7,481 nucleotides of DNA from Bacteroidia bacterium (GCA_025999435.1 BNXH01000074.1:1-7481), one strand, 5' to 3'; positions 1 to 6,383 are shown, numbered from the stretch's first letter. Made by a program: numbers and translations. Notes: generated by a model from the sequence alone, not told the origin.

Positions 1-1058
1 CAGTGGTAGTGATAGTATCGGCCCAAAATGATAAACCGCTCCGTCTGGGAGTGGCAGGACTTTCACATGGGCATACCTGGGAGGTGCTGTCCCGTCTTGA
101 CCGCGGAGACTTTGAGGTGGTTGGTATTGCCGAAAAAAACAAGGCGTTATGGAATAATAAGACATTGAGTGCAAAGGTCGGCAGAGAAGCGTTTTATGAA
201 AACCTGGAGGAAATGCTGGATAAGACTAAGCCCGAAGCCGTAATTGTTTACGAGAGTATTTACGATCATCTTCGCGTCATAGAAGCCTGTGCGCCACGCG
301 GAATACATGTAATGGTGGAAAAACCCCTGTCTACAACCACCGCCCAGGCTAAACGGATAGAAGAACTGGCCCGCAAATATCATATTATGGTGCTTACCAA
401 TTATGAAACAACGTGGTATCCATCCAACCATAAAACATATGGGCTGATTAAGGATGAAGGCGCAATAGGAAATATCTCAAGGATAAATATCTATGACGGG
501 CATCAGGGGCCTGTAGAAATAGGTTGCAGCCCTGAATTTCTTGAATGGCTGACCGATCCTGTACTTAACGGCGGGGGAGCTGTTATCGATTTCGGATGTT
601 ATGGCGTAAATCTGAGCACATGGTTGATGAACGGCCGGAAGCCAACCAGCGTGTATGCCACATTACAGCACCTGAAGCCTCAGGTTTATCCTAAAGTGGA
701 CGATGATGCGACCATTGTATTGAAATATCCCAACGCGACCACCCTCATTATGGCATCCTGGAACTGGCCGGTAGGCCGTAAGGACATGCATATTTATGGT
801 GACAAAGGTTATATTTATCAGGACAATGCAACGGATATGCGTGTCTATAGGGACAAAAAAGAATCCGGATTCTCAGCCGGAGCCCTTCCCGAGCCTTATA
901 ATGATTCATTCCGATACCTGAAAGCAGCCGTAAGGGGTGAATTGGAAGTAAAGCCTACAGATTTATCTTCGCTTGAAAACAATATGATTGTAGTGGAAAT
1001 ATTAGAAGCGGCAATAAAAAGTAGTAAAACAGGTAAGGAAGTAAACCTGAATAAATAA
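1..1058 (+). CDS. Gfo/Idh/MocA-family oxidoreductase, 5'-partial
   Basis: NAD(P)-dependent sugar or inositol dehydrogenase-type enzyme; the substrate cannot be read from the sequence. The frame is open at the left edge, and the first residues (VVVIVSAQND, codons from base 3) look like the hydrophobic core and cleavage site of a signal peptide, so the true start lies outside and the enzyme is probably exported. Counting from base 3, a Rossmann-type nucleotide-binding start (GVAGLSHGH) is at residues 16-24. The family EKP motif, with its catalytic lysine, is at 106-108. The C-terminal domain carries GGGAVIDFGCY at 190-200, which matches the family's catalytic Asp region with Tyr where many members have His. 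The remaining length (351 aa) fits a nearly complete enzyme. It ends in TAA and is convergent with everything to its right. Family call is firm; specificity is unknown. Confidence 0.9.
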   Translation, partial: VVVIVSAQNDKPLRLGVAGLSHGHTWEVLSRLDRGDFEVVGIAEKNKALWNNKTLSAKVGREAFYENLEEMLDKTKPEAVIVYESIYDHLRVIEACAPRGIHVMVEKPLSTTTAQAKRIEELARKYHIMVLTNYETTWYPSNHKTYGLIKDEGAIGNISRINIYDGHQGPVEIGCSPEFLEWLTDPVLNGGGAVIDFGCYGVNLSTWLMNGRKPTSVYATLQHLKPQVYPKVDDDATIVLKYPNATTLIMASWNWPVGRKDMHIYGDKGYIYQDNATDMRVYRDKKESGFSAGALPEPYNDSFRYLKAAVRGELEVKPTDLSSLENNMIVVEILEAAIKSSKTGKEVNLNK

Positions 1059-1172
1059 GAACCTGAATTTTTTCTCATTTAATTTCTACATGGATTGTAT
1101 TATGTTACACGCAGAATAGGAAAATATATTTTCGTTATTGGAGCAAGGTAAGTATGTGATCCATCTAATTAG
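1059..1172. other. Intergenic gap between oxidoreductase stop and IS left end
   Basis: A short AT-rich gap. It has no convincing hairpin terminator for the oxidoreductase and no ORF of useful length on either strand. On the minus strand, where the remainder of the toxin fragment interrupted by the IS would be expected, the first in-frame codons after the insertion point contain a stop. The last four bases (TTAG, 1169-1172) may be the left target-site copy of the insertion sequence. Confidence 0.5.
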
Positions 1173-1187
1173 TCAATCCTTAAAAAG
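1173..1187 (+). repeat. IS left terminal inverted repeat
   Basis: The 15-base end TCAATCCTTAAAAAG pairs with the right end at 2590-2604 with three mismatches near the outer tip. The transposase stop codon (1180-1182, minus strand) lies inside this repeat, so the gene runs to the very end of the element. Confidence 0.7.
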
Positions 1188-2493
1188 TCATTTTAAGTTC
1201 AAGTATAAAAAAGGCTGCCTGTATTTTGCAAAAGAAACAGGCTATTTTTTGTTTGTATTTGTTGATCATTCTCTTGAAGTTGAATCCCGCCGCCGCCAAC
1301 ATTGCATTGACAGTATCACCAAAGCCCCCTTTGTAGAAGTTCCTCGACAAGCGGTGGTCTGATTTCAGGTGTCCGATAATCGGTTCGATAGCCGCTCTTC
1401 TTTTGTGAGCTTTCTTGAGCTTTTGTTGTTGATATCGGCTTACTCTCTTACTGAAAGGCTTGGGTATTTGTATTGTTGTGCCCCTTATTGTCGATTTTCC
1501 TTTATATCCTCTGTCCGCGGTTAGGCTTAGGGGTGATTTTCCCAATAATCTTTCGTATTGTCGCAATGCCTCATCCAGTGTATGTCCGTCGTAGGGATTC
1601 GAAAATGATAATGCTCCTACAATAACTCCCGTATGCTGGGTATAAAGAATAGATACCTTGTTGCCGAATTCATACTTTTTATGTTCTTTGCCTTTACTGA
1701 TGCATTGTACCTGGGGTTCATGCAATGAATAGATTTTATGGTTGCTTGTCCTTGTTTGTTCCAATACTTTCTTAAAAACAGTAAGCTCCGAACTATAGGG
1801 ATGCCCTGCAGGCAGTTTGCGCTCCACTTCCCGTACCAACCGGCCGGCAATGGTTTTTACTTTACGATTGGCTTTGACTGCCTTCTTCCTGTTTTTGGGA
1901 TGGCGACCAAAACGCTGGTCAGGCAAGAGTTTTTTTAACGTACGGGTATAGCTCCGGCGAAGTTCAATACCTTCTCTTTGCGCTATCTTCTTACATTTAC
2001 TGATAATCTTACGGTGGAGTTTATTGTCTGTGGGGTAAGTGATATTCTTCTCCTGAACTGTCGTATCGGCTGATAGATTCCTTTCTTCCCCATCTTTGCC
2101 ATTGATACGGATGCTTTCTTTGAGAATCAATTCTATGCCGGTTTCTCCTATCCGGTGACGAAAATGGACTAACTCCGAAGAGGCACATGGGCATTGAGCA
2201 ATAAAATCCTGCATCCCGCAAAAGTATTGATAGTAGATGTTTTCGCTCCATTGTTCTACCACACTTTCATCTGATAAATCCCGGACATGTTTCAATATCA
2301 ACAAACCTACCATCAAACGAATGGGCTTGGCTGGGGCACCGTTATCGTGGCAATAGAGAGGGCTGAATTCATACTCAAACATTGCCCAATCCACTTTATC
2401 TGCTAAAATATAAAGCGGATGATGCTGATCTAATGTATCTGATAAGGAGAAAAATAAACTTCTCTGATTATCTTTTTTACTGTATTGTAGCAT
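1180..2493 (-). CDS. IS5-family DDE transposase
   Basis: Cut-and-paste type transposase that acts on the ends of its own element. Numbering is from ATG 2493 (437 aa). The N-terminal part resembles the DUF772-like IS5 domain, with YYQYFCG at 87-93 and a HFRHRIG motif at 110-116. The catalytic RNase H-like triad is visible: Asp in SADTTVQEKN (D143), Asp in TADRGYKG (D327) and Glu in AAIEPIIGHLKSDHR (E370). Between D143 and D327 lies a long basic insertion, as in the larger IS5-type enzymes. The frame also opens at a TTG at 2505, but ATG 2493 is a better start and fits the promoter at 2517-2547. No clear Shine-Dalgarno sequence is present, which is common in Bacteroidota. There is no frameshift or internal stop, so it is probably functional. 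The lysine- and phenylalanine-rich tail after about residue 407 extends past the usual family end and is encoded by the element's terminus. Confidence 0.92.
   Translation of the reverse strand: MLQYSKKDNQRSLFFSLSDTLDQHHPLYILADKVDWAMFEYEFSPLYCHDNGAPAKPIRLMVGLLILKHVRDLSDESVVEQWSENIYYQYFCGMQDFIAQCPCASSELVHFRHRIGETGIELILKESIRINGKDGEERNLSADTTVQEKNITYPTDNKLHRKIISKCKKIAQREGIELRRSYTRTLKKLLPDQRFGRHPKNRKKAVKANRKVKTIAGRLVREVERKLPAGHPYSSELTVFKKVLEQTRTSNHKIYSLHEPQVQCISKGKEHKKYEFGNKVSILYTQHTGVIVGALSFSNPYDGHTLDEALRQYERLLGKSPLSLTADRGYKGKSTIRGTTIQIPKPFSKRVSRYQQQKLKKAHKRRAAIEPIIGHLKSDHRLSRNFYKGGFGDTVNAMLAAAGFNFKRMINKYKQKIACFFCKIQAAFFILELKMTF
1209..1250. terminator. Possible bidirectional terminator near the IS left end
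   Basis: A stem of GCCTGT (1217-1222) and ACAGGC (1237-1242) with a 14-nt loop is flanked by an A-run on the left and TATTTTTT on the right, so it could act on transcripts from either side. It would insulate the IS from the convergent oxidoreductase. It lies inside the last codons of the transposase frame, which argues against it ending that gene's own transcript efficiently. The stem is only six pairs, so this is tentative. Confidence 0.3.
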
Positions 2494-2495
2494 AA

Positions 2496-2541
2496 AAATC
2501 TGCAAGAATTATACCACAAAGATATGATTTCTTGCAGATTT
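2496..2541. repeat. 13-bp perfect dyad around the transposase promoter
   Basis: AAATCTGCAAGAA at 2496-2508 and its exact reverse complement at 2529-2541 are separated by 20 bases that hold the predicted -7 box. The inner arm sits 3-15 nt upstream of the transposase ATG, where a ribosome would bind; the outer arm lies upstream of the predicted transcription start. Transcripts that read in from outside would contain both arms and fold into a hairpin that covers the start region. Transcripts from the element's own promoter would contain only one arm. It could instead be a protein-binding operator. Confidence 0.6.
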
Positions 2542-2547
2542 AAACAA
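2517..2547 (-). promoter_or_regulatory. Predicted Bacteroidota-type promoter of the transposase
   Basis: On the minus strand TATCTTTG (2524-2517) matches the Bacteroidota -7 consensus TAnnTTTG. An ATTG resembling the -33 TTTG box ends 20 bases upstream (TTG at 2547-2545). This would place the transcription start near 2512, leaving a leader of about 20 nt before ATG 2493. Prediction from sequence only. Confidence 0.5.
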
Positions 2548-2564
2548 TTATTTCAAATATTATT

Positions 2565-2879
2565 TTACTGATAATCAGAAGTATGAATGCTTTTTAAGGG
2601 ACGACTAGGTAAATTATTAAATGGTTTTAACAAATTTACCTGTTTCATTGGATTGCTCCAAATCACAATATCATCACCTCTTTGCATAGCACTTTCTAAC
2701 CATGGTCTATTATAGGTTTCCCAAATAAAATCATCAAAAGCTTTTGTCCCCTCTTTTATCCCTTTTGCTTCTAATAGTGCTTTAGCGCTTCCCCAATCAT
2801 CACCTATTGATAACATATTAAAACCTCCCGGATGGTCAAATTTGCCTGCTGGCGCAGACTTCTTACATAGCGAAAAGCG
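2565..2879 (-). pseudogene. Headless toxin-like C-terminal fragment, 3' end interrupted by IS
   Basis: The frame opens right after a TAA at 2882-2880 and reads CKKSAPAGKFDHPGGFNML without an initiator, then continues to a stop at 2565. Leader text of this GKF-HPGGFN type and the later RGDDIVIWSNP block look to me like the tip domain of Bacteroidota polymorphic toxins (recognition from memory, not from a search). No secretion or repeat region precedes it, so it is probably an orphan toxin module left by cassette replacement. The part after the FNNLP motif (from about base 2604 down) is IS sequence, so the last residues (SRPLKSIHTSDYQ) are not original. Alternatively a short protein of 83 aa could be made from ATG 2816, which has GGAGG seven bases upstream. 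The intervening G-G codons of HPGGF create that match, so it may be chance. Confidence 0.6.
2590..2604 (-). repeat. IS right terminal inverted repeat
   Basis: Reverse complement of this stretch is TCGTCCCTTAAAAAG, the partner of the left end at 1173-1187. It is followed by CTAG (2605-2608), the probable target-site copy on this side. The repeat also lies inside the reading frame of the toxin-like fragment, whose last 13 codons are therefore IS-derived. Confidence 0.7.
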
Positions 2880-2885
2880 TTACTC

Positions 2886-3299
2886 CTAACGAGGGACAGA
2901 ATACACATGGTTATATATTTGAATATTCCCTTTTAAATTATCTACAGCTATCTCGCTTATATTACCCTCAATATTTTCCATAAATATCGAGGGTACACAA
3001 AATAATTCTTTTTGGTCTGACAACAATTCTAAAACATTAAGATTTTTATCTGGTTGTAATATTGAATATACCTCCATATTTTCTTCTTTTAACTTTAGCT
3101 CAATCTGTTCCACAATGAATTCATAGTTACTATCTCTTGGACTACCATTTTCTTCTCTATGTAAAAAATAAACTTTATCAATATGTATGTATATATATAT
3201 AACCTCTTTTTTTACAAAAAAGCCTCCTGCATGATAATCTATTGATATTTTCACATTAAACTTAAATAGCTTTCTTTCCAATTCTTTTATTAAATCCAT
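2886..3299 (-). CDS. Small hypothetical protein, candidate orphan immunity protein
   Basis: A 137-aa cytoplasmic protein with no signal peptide or membrane segment and no family I recognise. It starts MDLIKELERKLFKF, has beta-rich aromatic stretches (VIYIYIHIDKVYFLH) and an acidic helical middle (EFIVEQIELKLKEE). The coding DNA is very AT-rich, with a TA run near 3181-3200, unlike the oxidoreductase or the large toxin gene. Its own ATG has a poor Shine-Dalgarno context; a much better one (AAGGAG) lies upstream at a three-codon mini-ORF. It follows the palindrome at 3367-3399 and ends 3 bases before the stop codon that bounds the toxin-like fragment. Position and size suggest an immunity gene kept from a lost cassette; that role is inference only. 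Confidence 0.65.
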   Translation of the reverse strand: MDLIKELERKLFKFNVKISIDYHAGGFFVKKEVIYIYIHIDKVYFLHREENGSPRDSNYEFIVEQIELKLKEENMEVYSILQPDKNLNVLELLSDQKELFCVPSIFMENIEGNISEIAVDNLKGNIQIYNHVYSVPR

Positions 3300-3314
3300 C
3301 TTTGTCTTATTTTG

Positions 3315-3356
3315 TTAGTAGCCCATTTTGTACTCCTTTTTCATAATTATACCCAT
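3315..3356 (-). other. Mini-ORF / cassette-joint remnant with strong ribosome site
   Basis: A 13-codon frame (MGIIMKKEYKMGY, then TAA) lies between the palindrome and the 137-aa gene. Within it AAGGAG stands six bases before an internal ATG-GGC-TAC-TAA, a ribosome site far better than that of the downstream gene. It may be the relic of an earlier gene's end or start, or a translated leader. The same frame is open back through the palindrome to a TAG, which would suit the tail of a degraded coding region. Confidence 0.25.
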
Positions 3357-3363
3357 ATATCCT

Positions 3364-3402
3364 CCGCCGCTACCGCGCGATACAATCGCGCGGTAGCGGG
3401 GG
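3364..3402. repeat. Perfect G+C-rich palindrome between cassettes
   Basis: CCGCTACCGCGCGAT (3367-3381) and its exact reverse complement (3385-3399) are separated by only ACA, with two more C-G pairs outside one mismatch. It stands out in an AT-rich setting. It lies between the putative toxin-immunity pair and the next orphan gene, and shares the CCCCCGCT..CGCGCG core (minus strand) with the repeat at 6384-6420. It has no T-run on the gene side, so it is not a classical terminator. It resembles REP-like or recombination-joint elements. Confidence 0.8.
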
Positions 3403-3430
3403 TATCCACAATGGATTTTCTCCTAATTCA

Positions 3431-3892
3431 TTATTTAACATCATTTTCAAGAACATCCAAATGATATAAATTGTACTTTCTAAATATATCAGAAGATGAC
3501 ATTTTCCCTTTTCTGGCATCTTCATAAATCTCCTTACTTATCTCAAATTTTCTTGTCCCCCCCCCTTGTCTCGCAAGAAGATATTCAAAGTAGTATTTAT
3601 CTTCTTCATGAGTAACAAAAAAATCTGCACCTTGATAACAATTCTCGGTATTTATGTTTGGCTTTGGATTAGGGTTTACTGTTTCCCCTCTAAGGGGAAT
3701 TATATCATATAATTTGTACTTTGTTAGCAGAAAAAATATATCACGTTCTCCATTTTTAATATCTTCAAATACATTTTGAGGTATTACAATATATTCTTCA
3801 TAACGAAAAAGTCCGACAGGAATGACATGTAATAAGCCCATACCGTAGTCCAATTCTTTTACAGTCCATCCATTTGTTAGTGTATATTCCAT
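3431..3892 (-). CDS. Putative cognate immunity protein, internally duplicated
   Basis: A 153-aa soluble protein with no recognised family. It begins 6 bases after the toxin stop codon (ATG 3892), so the two are almost certainly co-transcribed and probably translationally coupled, the usual order for toxin then immunity. It contains two copies of a roughly 32-residue unit: residues 34-65 (IPQNVFEDIKNG ... LTKYKLYDI) and 114-145 (ISKEIYEDARKG ... FRKYNLYHL), sharing the Y/FEDxxxG and KYxLY signatures. Each is preceded by a beta-rich stretch, suggesting two homologous halves of about 75 residues. A run of nine G on the coding strand (plus 3557-3565) encodes Gly110-112 and could slip. Immunity function follows from position and size, not from a recognised domain. 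Confidence 0.75.
   Translation of the reverse strand: MEYTLTNGWTVKELDYGMGLLHVIPVGLFRYEEYIVIPQNVFEDIKNGERDIFFLLTKYKLYDIIPLRGETVNPNPKPNINTENCYQGADFFVTHEEDKYYFEYLLARQGGGTRKFEISKEIYEDARKGKMSSSDIFRKYNLYHLDVLENDVK
3557..3565. repeat. Nine-base C/G homopolymer inside the immunity gene
   Basis: Nine consecutive C on the plus strand (G on the coding strand) encode three glycines and are flanked on both sides by ACAAG in coding orientation. Gain or loss of one base would shift the frame after residue 112 and remove the second repeat half. Confidence 0.85.
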
Positions 3893-3898
3893 AATTTG

Positions 3899-6109
3899 TT
3901 ATTTTAAAAGATTTTCATACAGAATATTTTTATTTGATAAATCGATAATAGCTTCCGAATAGCCCCCTGTCGTTTTTCCTCCGGGTAGCCAAAGTTCCGG
4001 TATTGCACCACTTTCATTACCCGAAGGTATTTTTATTTCGCCGACATCTATTCTTTTTATAAGTGCAATTACCGCATCGTCATTAGTCAAATCACCCGGA
4101 TTTAATCCTAATTTCTTTTCTATCAGATATAAATCATTTCCTGTTTCTATACGTAATTTATTATATTCACTTACAGGCATTGCAAAACATTCGTCAGAAC
4201 CTAATGTCCCGTATTTTCTAAGATTTGATTTTGTCGTAAATCTCACAATTCCATCATCAAACTTAGCTAAATGCTGCTGTATATACGCAGCATCCAAATA
4301 TGTTTCAGGTAGAGGTCTGCTGCCTTTTGTTATGGTCAAAATATCTTCACTAGTTTTACCATTGATAAAGACGCTTCTTGACACCCCCCAATTATCCGGC
4401 AAGTTTTGGGCATCTGAAAGGACAATAAACGTTTTTTCCTGCTGTACAACCTGCTGTCTCACGTCAGCCGGTAATTCTGCCCAGCTATCTGAATTCTTTA
4501 GCCTTGTTATGGCAATCCTATAATCCAGATATTTTGCGGCAATCAGCGACCTAATACTCTTATTTTCCTGCAACAATGTTTTTACATTCGTAGGCAGCTC
4601 TTTGGCGAAATTCACAATCCCTTTTCCTACATTCTTAATACCGATAACTCCCATTGCCATGTTGTAGGCGTCTATCGCAGGCTTCATTTCGGGGCTTGTG
4701 TTTGCCACATTTACGGTAGTATCGCCTACCGCTCCGGCGACTTCCATTATCGCCCATGCACGGCGCACCCAGTGTACCTTAGTTGCCAGCGCCGTACCAC
4801 CGCTTGCAGCTATGGTAGCTACATCCAGCGTTGTGACTATGCCTTTTTCAATATAGTCGTTCCGTATCTTATCGGCATTGTATTTCAGGAAGATAGCAGG
4901 GACAATGTAAGCGCCGTTTCCAAAGCCATAACCGTCCAAGGCTGCTTCCACCAATGGTATTTTATCTTTTTCCGGTATAATTATAATTGGTGTAAGCGGT
5001 GAAATCTCGGTTAATTTCTCCTTCCTGCTTTCATAGCTTACGCTGTTTTGTCCGAGCGTCAGGTCTCCGCCATAAACAGTCATTTTATACACGTCATACA
5101 GCGTAATATTGCCTGTATTACCATCGTATTCCCCGTTATTGTACTTGTCGGTATAGCTTTGCGCGAAAACAGAAGATACATCCCGGCTATATTCTATCGG
5201 ATTCAGGTTTATAACCCTTTGCGTGAAATCTACTTCTCCGGCAGGCCCCCTGTCGGCAATGGATTCCGCATTTTGGTTAAACATCGTTACCAGCGCCCCG
5301 ATAAAGTTTGTATAATTACTTTTATCTGTCCAGAACCAGATGGAGGCATCGTCTATTTCACTGACCAGATGTTTGACCAGTTCATTATTATTATCCTCCA
5401 GCAACTTATAGAATGCTTTATAATCATTCGTATATAAAGCGTTCATCATGCGCAGCAAGGCTAATTCCGAATTTTCTTTCAGGCTCTCCTGTTTTGCTAT
5501 TCTGATAAACAGAGTTATCTTTTCCTGATAGCTTAATTTCCGCAGCGAAGACAGGCATACGCTGTTAACGACATTAACCAGATGTACGGGATCGGTACTG
5601 TCAAGGTTGTCTTTTAACAACTTGTCCCCTTTAGTTACATCCTCAGCGCTGCATCCCTGTCGGTCTCTTGCGAGCAACTCTTTAATGAAATTATTGTCAC
5701 AGGACAAATCCCTTTCGGTGTATGGGTAAAGAACCCATTGAACATTTTCCGGTATTTTGTTCCGGATTGCTTGTTCTATGTCCGGAGTACTTTCATCACT
5801 ACCGTTCCATGCTATTTCCAGATATTCATATTTACAACTTTCACCCGTATGCCTGAATAAATTGACCTTATCCGGTTTGCCAGTATCCTTTTTCGCAATA
5901 ATTGTAGAGGTACCATTACGGAAACATTTTGCACTATTATCCCAGTCGTAATACTGATTATTATACTTTATCTTATCAATCGTATAATGCCCCGCTTCTA
6001 CACCCAGTGTTACGGCAATATTTTTCTCTTTGTTGTTCTCCACCAAGTAAAATTTATCCATCAACATGCCATTTGGAGACAAAGCCAAGTGGATAGAGGT
6101 GTTTATCAT
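3899..6109 (-). CDS. Polymorphic-toxin-like multidomain protein with C-terminal toxin candidate
   Basis: A 736-aa protein from ATG 6109, chosen because the upstream small gene ends 7 bases before it and AAGGA lies upstream. An in-frame GTG at 6142 would overlap that gene. There is no signal peptide. Residues 1-120 are beta-rich and 150-260 look helical (RKLSYQEKITLFIRIAKQ). Residues 369-391 and 423-471 are hydrophobic, the latter Gly/Ala-rich (TTLDVATIAASGGTALATK, WAIMEVAGAVGDTTVNV), as in the pre-toxin region of Bacteroidota effectors I know by pattern. The tip from about residue 599 forms a separate domain with DDGIVRFTTKSNLRKYG (617 on), IPSGNESGA (694-702) and LPGGKTTGGYSEAIID (708-723). 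I cannot assign a catalytic activity to it. The gene sits between a small conserved-looking upstream gene and an immunity candidate. Toxin role is a strong inference from layout; the delivery system is not in the window. Confidence 0.75.
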   Translation of the reverse strand: MINTSIHLALSPNGMLMDKFYLVENNKEKNIAVTLGVEAGHYTIDKIKYNNQYYDWDNSAKCFRNGTSTIIAKKDTGKPDKVNLFRHTGESCKYEYLEIAWNGSDESTPDIEQAIRNKIPENVQWVLYPYTERDLSCDNNFIKELLARDRQGCSAEDVTKGDKLLKDNLDSTDPVHLVNVVNSVCLSSLRKLSYQEKITLFIRIAKQESLKENSELALLRMMNALYTNDYKAFYKLLEDNNNELVKHLVSEIDDASIWFWTDKSNYTNFIGALVTMFNQNAESIADRGPAGEVDFTQRVINLNPIEYSRDVSSVFAQSYTDKYNNGEYDGNTGNITLYDVYKMTVYGGDLTLGQNSVSYESRKEKLTEISPLTPIIIIPEKDKIPLVEAALDGYGFGNGAYIVPAIFLKYNADKIRNDYIEKGIVTTLDVATIAASGGTALATKVHWVRRAWAIMEVAGAVGDTTVNVANTSPEMKPAIDAYNMAMGVIGIKNVGKGIVNFAKELPTNVKTLLQENKSIRSLIAAKYLDYRIAITRLKNSDSWAELPADVRQQVVQQEKTFIVLSDAQNLPDNWGVSRSVFINGKTSEDILTITKGSRPLPETYLDAAYIQQHLAKFDDGIVRFTTKSNLRKYGTLGSDECFAMPVSEYNKLRIETGNDLYLIEKKLGLNPGDLTNDDAVIALIKRIDVGEIKIPSGNESGAIPELWLPGGKTTGGYSEAIIDLSNKNILYENLLK

Positions 6110-6116
6110 CCCGCTC

Positions 6117-6327
6117 TTATCCTTTTGGAACAACCCAATCACATGTCCCGGAGCCTGCCCGAATTGGCTTCCGTATTATGTCCCCTGCCAAGCTCCAACG
6201 CTTACCATCATGGAATTGTAAACCATACAGGGGTATATTATATCCTGCACACAGTCACGGTTTTTTCTCCTCCTACCGAAAAGTAATATTCTGTACTGTA
6301 TGCGTTTTTTACCTTTTGTTTCAACAT
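6117..6327 (-). pseudogene. Small upstream gene of the toxin operon, broken by one frameshift
   Basis: From ATG 6327, with AAAAGG eight bases upstream, the frame reads MLKQKVKNAYSTEYYFS and then SVGGEKTVTVCR before stopping at TAA 6240-6238. Skipping one base at about 6243 gives a second frame, YNIPLYGLQFHDGKRW and then SLAGDIIRKPIRAG, which runs to a TAA at 6119-6117, 7 bases before the toxin ATG. Joined, they make a 69-aa basic, beta-rich protein with an even, protein-like composition through the joint. The other frames give no better ORF. I do not know its function. Its position directly before the effector suggests an adaptor, chaperone or structural partner. The break may be a true mutation or a sequencing error, and lies in a TATAATATA stretch. 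Confidence 0.65.
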
Positions 6328-6383
6328 GTCAAAGACCTTTTCCCTGGTTTAAAGTCTTGGGAGGGACTTATATTTTATAGCCT

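Larger units (their letters stand above)
1173..2604 (-). mobile_element. IS5-type insertion sequence, apparently complete
   Basis: One transposase gene fills the element. Its ends were chosen from inverted repeats: 1173-1187 (TCAATCCTTAAAAAG) against the reverse complement of 2590-2604 (TCGTCCCTTAAAAAG), 12 of 15 bases identical with the inner ten perfect. The immediate flanks are TTAG (1169-1172) and CTAG (2605-2608). Both fit the 4-bp YTAR target type known for part of the IS5 family, although they differ at one base. Similarity between the ends continues inward with a one-base gap (CATT and TTC blocks). An alternative reading puts the ends 2-3 bases further out, because TAG also matches across the two flanks. 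The element lies at the 3' end of a toxin-like fragment, whose frame runs into the IS and stops at 2565. Length of about 1.43 kb suits the family. Confidence 0.75.

Noticed and set aside
1043..1069. Short direct repeat AACCTGAAT at the end of the oxidoreductase gene
   Set aside because: Two copies of only nine bases, one across the last codons; no link to a mobile element or attachment site.
1138..1362. Plus-strand frame over the IS left end
   Set aside because: Overlaps the transposase 3' end antisense and lacks a start context; a shadow of the real gene.
2494..2505. TTG at 2505 as transposase start
   Set aside because: ATG 2493 is a stronger start and lies just after the predicted promoter; the four extra codons are part of the dyad.
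3181..3200. TA-rich simple repeat in the 137-aa gene
   Set aside because: Low-complexity codons for alternating Tyr/Ile in an AT-rich gene; too irregular for a clear slippage locus.
5048..5437. 129-aa plus-strand frame antisense to the toxin gene
   Set aside because: Fully inside the toxin gene, no ribosome site or protein-like signature; a shadow frame.
6110..6142. GTG at 6142 as the start of the large toxin-like protein
   Set aside because: It overlaps the 3' end of the small upstream gene in another frame. ATG 6109 follows that gene's stop by 7 bases with AAGGA upstream.
6236..6246. Programmed +1 frameshift in the small upstream gene
   Set aside because: No recognisable slippery codon, stimulatory stem or Shine-Dalgarno-like signal next to the joint; a mutation or sequencing error is simpler.
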